Below, piece after piece: positions 17,587 through 18,496 of a DNA stretch of 18,496 nt. The stretch is from assembly GCA_964591225.1 (NCBI GenBank), contig CAZQAO010000015.1:1-18496 (forward strand), written 5' to 3'. The stretch comes from MGBC108787 sp964591225 (GTDB lineage: Bacteria > Bacillota_I > Bacilli_A > RF39 > UBA660). The translations under genes were made by a program, and so were the position numbers. Positions within the stretch are counted from its first letter, which is position 1, and each line of letters starts with the position of its first letter. Below the pieces are notes generated by a model. It saw only the letters and a list, made by a program, of their open reading frames with translations. It searched no databases and was not told the origin of the DNA.

Positions 17587-18400
17587 CTAATTCATCTCCA
17601 TCCTCTTCCCGATCAGCTTCATAGAATACTTCAGCTTTTGGCTTTAATCCTTCTACTAAACGTAATCTAAATTCATCTAAAGACAAATTATATTCTAAAT
17701 CGCCATCACAAGCGATACTAATCTTACCAGTTTCTTCAGAAACAACTAAAGCAATTGCATCACTTTCTTCAGCAATACCTAAAGCTGCTCTATGTCTTGT
17801 TCCTAACTTTTTATTAACATTGGGATCCATACTAGTTTTAAAGACACTACCAGCACAGGTAATTCGATTTCCTTGGATAATAACACCACCATCATGAAGA
17901 GGAGAATTTTTAAAAAATAAATTACACAAAAGTTCACTAGTAATATCAGCATATAACTTCGTTGCGGGTTCAATATATTCTTGTAAAGAAATATCTCTTT
18001 CAATGACTATTAAAGCTCCTGTTTTAGTCTTCTTTAATGATTCAATGGCTTCCATTATCTCACAAATCATTTTCTCTCGTTCATCCACTGATAAAGTTTT
18101 ATGACGTCCTAATAATTGGGTTCTACCAATACTTTCCAATACACTTCGTATTTCAGGTTGAAATATAATAATTAAAGCCAGTGGCCCCCATTCAAATACA
18201 TACTCTAATATTATTCCAACCGTATAAAGATTAAATATCTTACTAATAAGTTCAATGGCTAATATCAAAATAACCCCTTTTACAATTAAAACCATTTTAA
18301 CATTATTCTTTATATTTTTAAGAATATAGTAAAACAATAACCAAACGATACAAATATCCATAATCTTAGTAATTACGGTCCATAATGTCTGCAAAGACAT
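17579..18400 (-). CDS. cdaA: diadenylate cyclase CdaA (DacA)
   Basis: Membrane-bound enzyme that makes c-di-AMP from two ATP, a second messenger for potassium, osmolyte and cell-wall control. It has 273 residues, standard for CdaA. Three transmembrane helices lie in the first 90 residues (about 11-30, 35-55, 63-82), then the DAC domain: GALIVIERD (128-136), SPLHDGGVIIQG (166-177) and GTRHRAALGIAE (200-211), then IALVVSEETGKIS. The RHR motif is intact. The usual DGA motif reads DGG (170-172), and the stretch after it (CAGSVFKTSM) departs from the common AACYLPLS. The acidic tail EADREEDGDELDD is unusual in charge. AAAGGAG stands 7 nt before the ATG. It forms an operon with cdaR. Confidence 0.95.
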   Translation of the reverse strand: MSLQTLWTVITKIMDICIVWLLFYYILKNIKNNVKMVLIVKGVILILAIELISKIFNLYTVGIILEYVFEWGPLALIIIFQPEIRSVLESIGRTQLLGRHKTLSVDEREKMICEIMEAIESLKKTKTGALIVIERDISLQEYIEPATKLYADITSELLCNLFFKNSPLHDGGVIIQGNRITCAGSVFKTSMDPNVNKKLGTRHRAALGIAEESDAIALVVSEETGKISIACDGDLEYNLSLDEFRLRLVEGLKPKAEVFYEADREEDGDELDD

Positions 18401-18424
18401 ATCATCACTCCTTTATGCTTTTTC

Positions 18425-18433
18425 ATTATAACA
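18425..18433 (-). promoter_or_regulatory. promoter of cdaA-cdaR
   Basis: Minus strand TGTTATAAT (extended -10; TATAAT at 18430-18425), 25 bp upstream of the start codon. A weak -35 (TAGAAT) sits 17 nt further up. Confidence 0.5.
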
Positions 18434-18496
18434 TTTTTTTATACTTAATTCTATAGAATAACATTTAAAAAAGACGAATTAAAATAATCAATTTAA

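Noticed and set aside
17803..18003. 66-codon minus-strand frame
   Set aside because: Out-of-frame shadow of cdaA covering the DAC motifs.

Overview
The window looks like a chromosomal segment of a low-GC, Gram-positive-type bacterium (Bacillota, probably class Bacilli). The evidence is AT-rich coding DNA, strong GGAGG-type ribosome binding sites, an anti-Shine-Dalgarno CACCTCCTTTC at the 16S 3' end, TGA used as stop (tsaB, rimI), a cdaA-cdaR (ybbR) pair and a UPF0374/DUF402 nucleotide phosphatase. A gut-associated uncultured Bacilli lineage (RF39- or Erysipelotrichales-like) is an inference; the 16S sequence here can settle it by a database search.

Layout from left to right; nearly everything is on the minus strand. 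(1) 72-611 is a plus-strand hexapeptide-repeat acyltransferase, separated by 7 bp from the convergent t6A tRNA-modification cluster tsaE-tsaB-rimI-tsaD (3117-619). tsaB, rimI and tsaD overlap by 4 bp each; tsaE is set apart by a terminator-like hairpin. (2) 3186-4307 is a DUF2974 (Mbeg1-like) alpha/beta hydrolase. (3) 4341-5402 holds a 5S rRNA gene, a small lipoprotein gene, and a second, truncated copy of the 5S 3' part on the far side of the lipoprotein gene. (4) 5299-10165 is one complete rRNA operon (16S-23S-5S, minus strand, no spacer tRNA) with a recognisable promoter, UP-like tract, boxA elements and complementary flanking arms that can form the pre-16S and pre-23S processing stalks. 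(5) 10486-15857 is a run of minus-strand genes: ntdP-like phosphatase, S41 C-terminal processing protease, a membrane-anchored thioredoxin-fold-like protein without cysteines, a divergent enolase, a DUF308 membrane protein and a LolA-like lipoprotein. (6) 15963-16166 is a plus-strand DUF378 mini membrane protein. (7) 16189-18400 is the c-di-AMP synthase cdaA with its YbbR-domain partner cdaR, overlapping by 8 bp. glmM does not follow as it usually does in Firmicutes.

The clusters cover housekeeping functions: translation (rRNA, t6A), c-di-AMP signalling, nucleotide handling, glycolysis and envelope proteins. I see no CRISPR array, prophage, transposase or toxin-antitoxin module.

The most unusual feature is the 79-bp exact direct repeat of the 5S 3' end (5285-5363 and 4341-4419) bracketing a lipoprotein segment. 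It resembles a cassette integrated at the 3' end of 5S that regenerates the gene, or a relic of rrn-rrn recombination. No recombinase is present in the window, so the mechanism is open.
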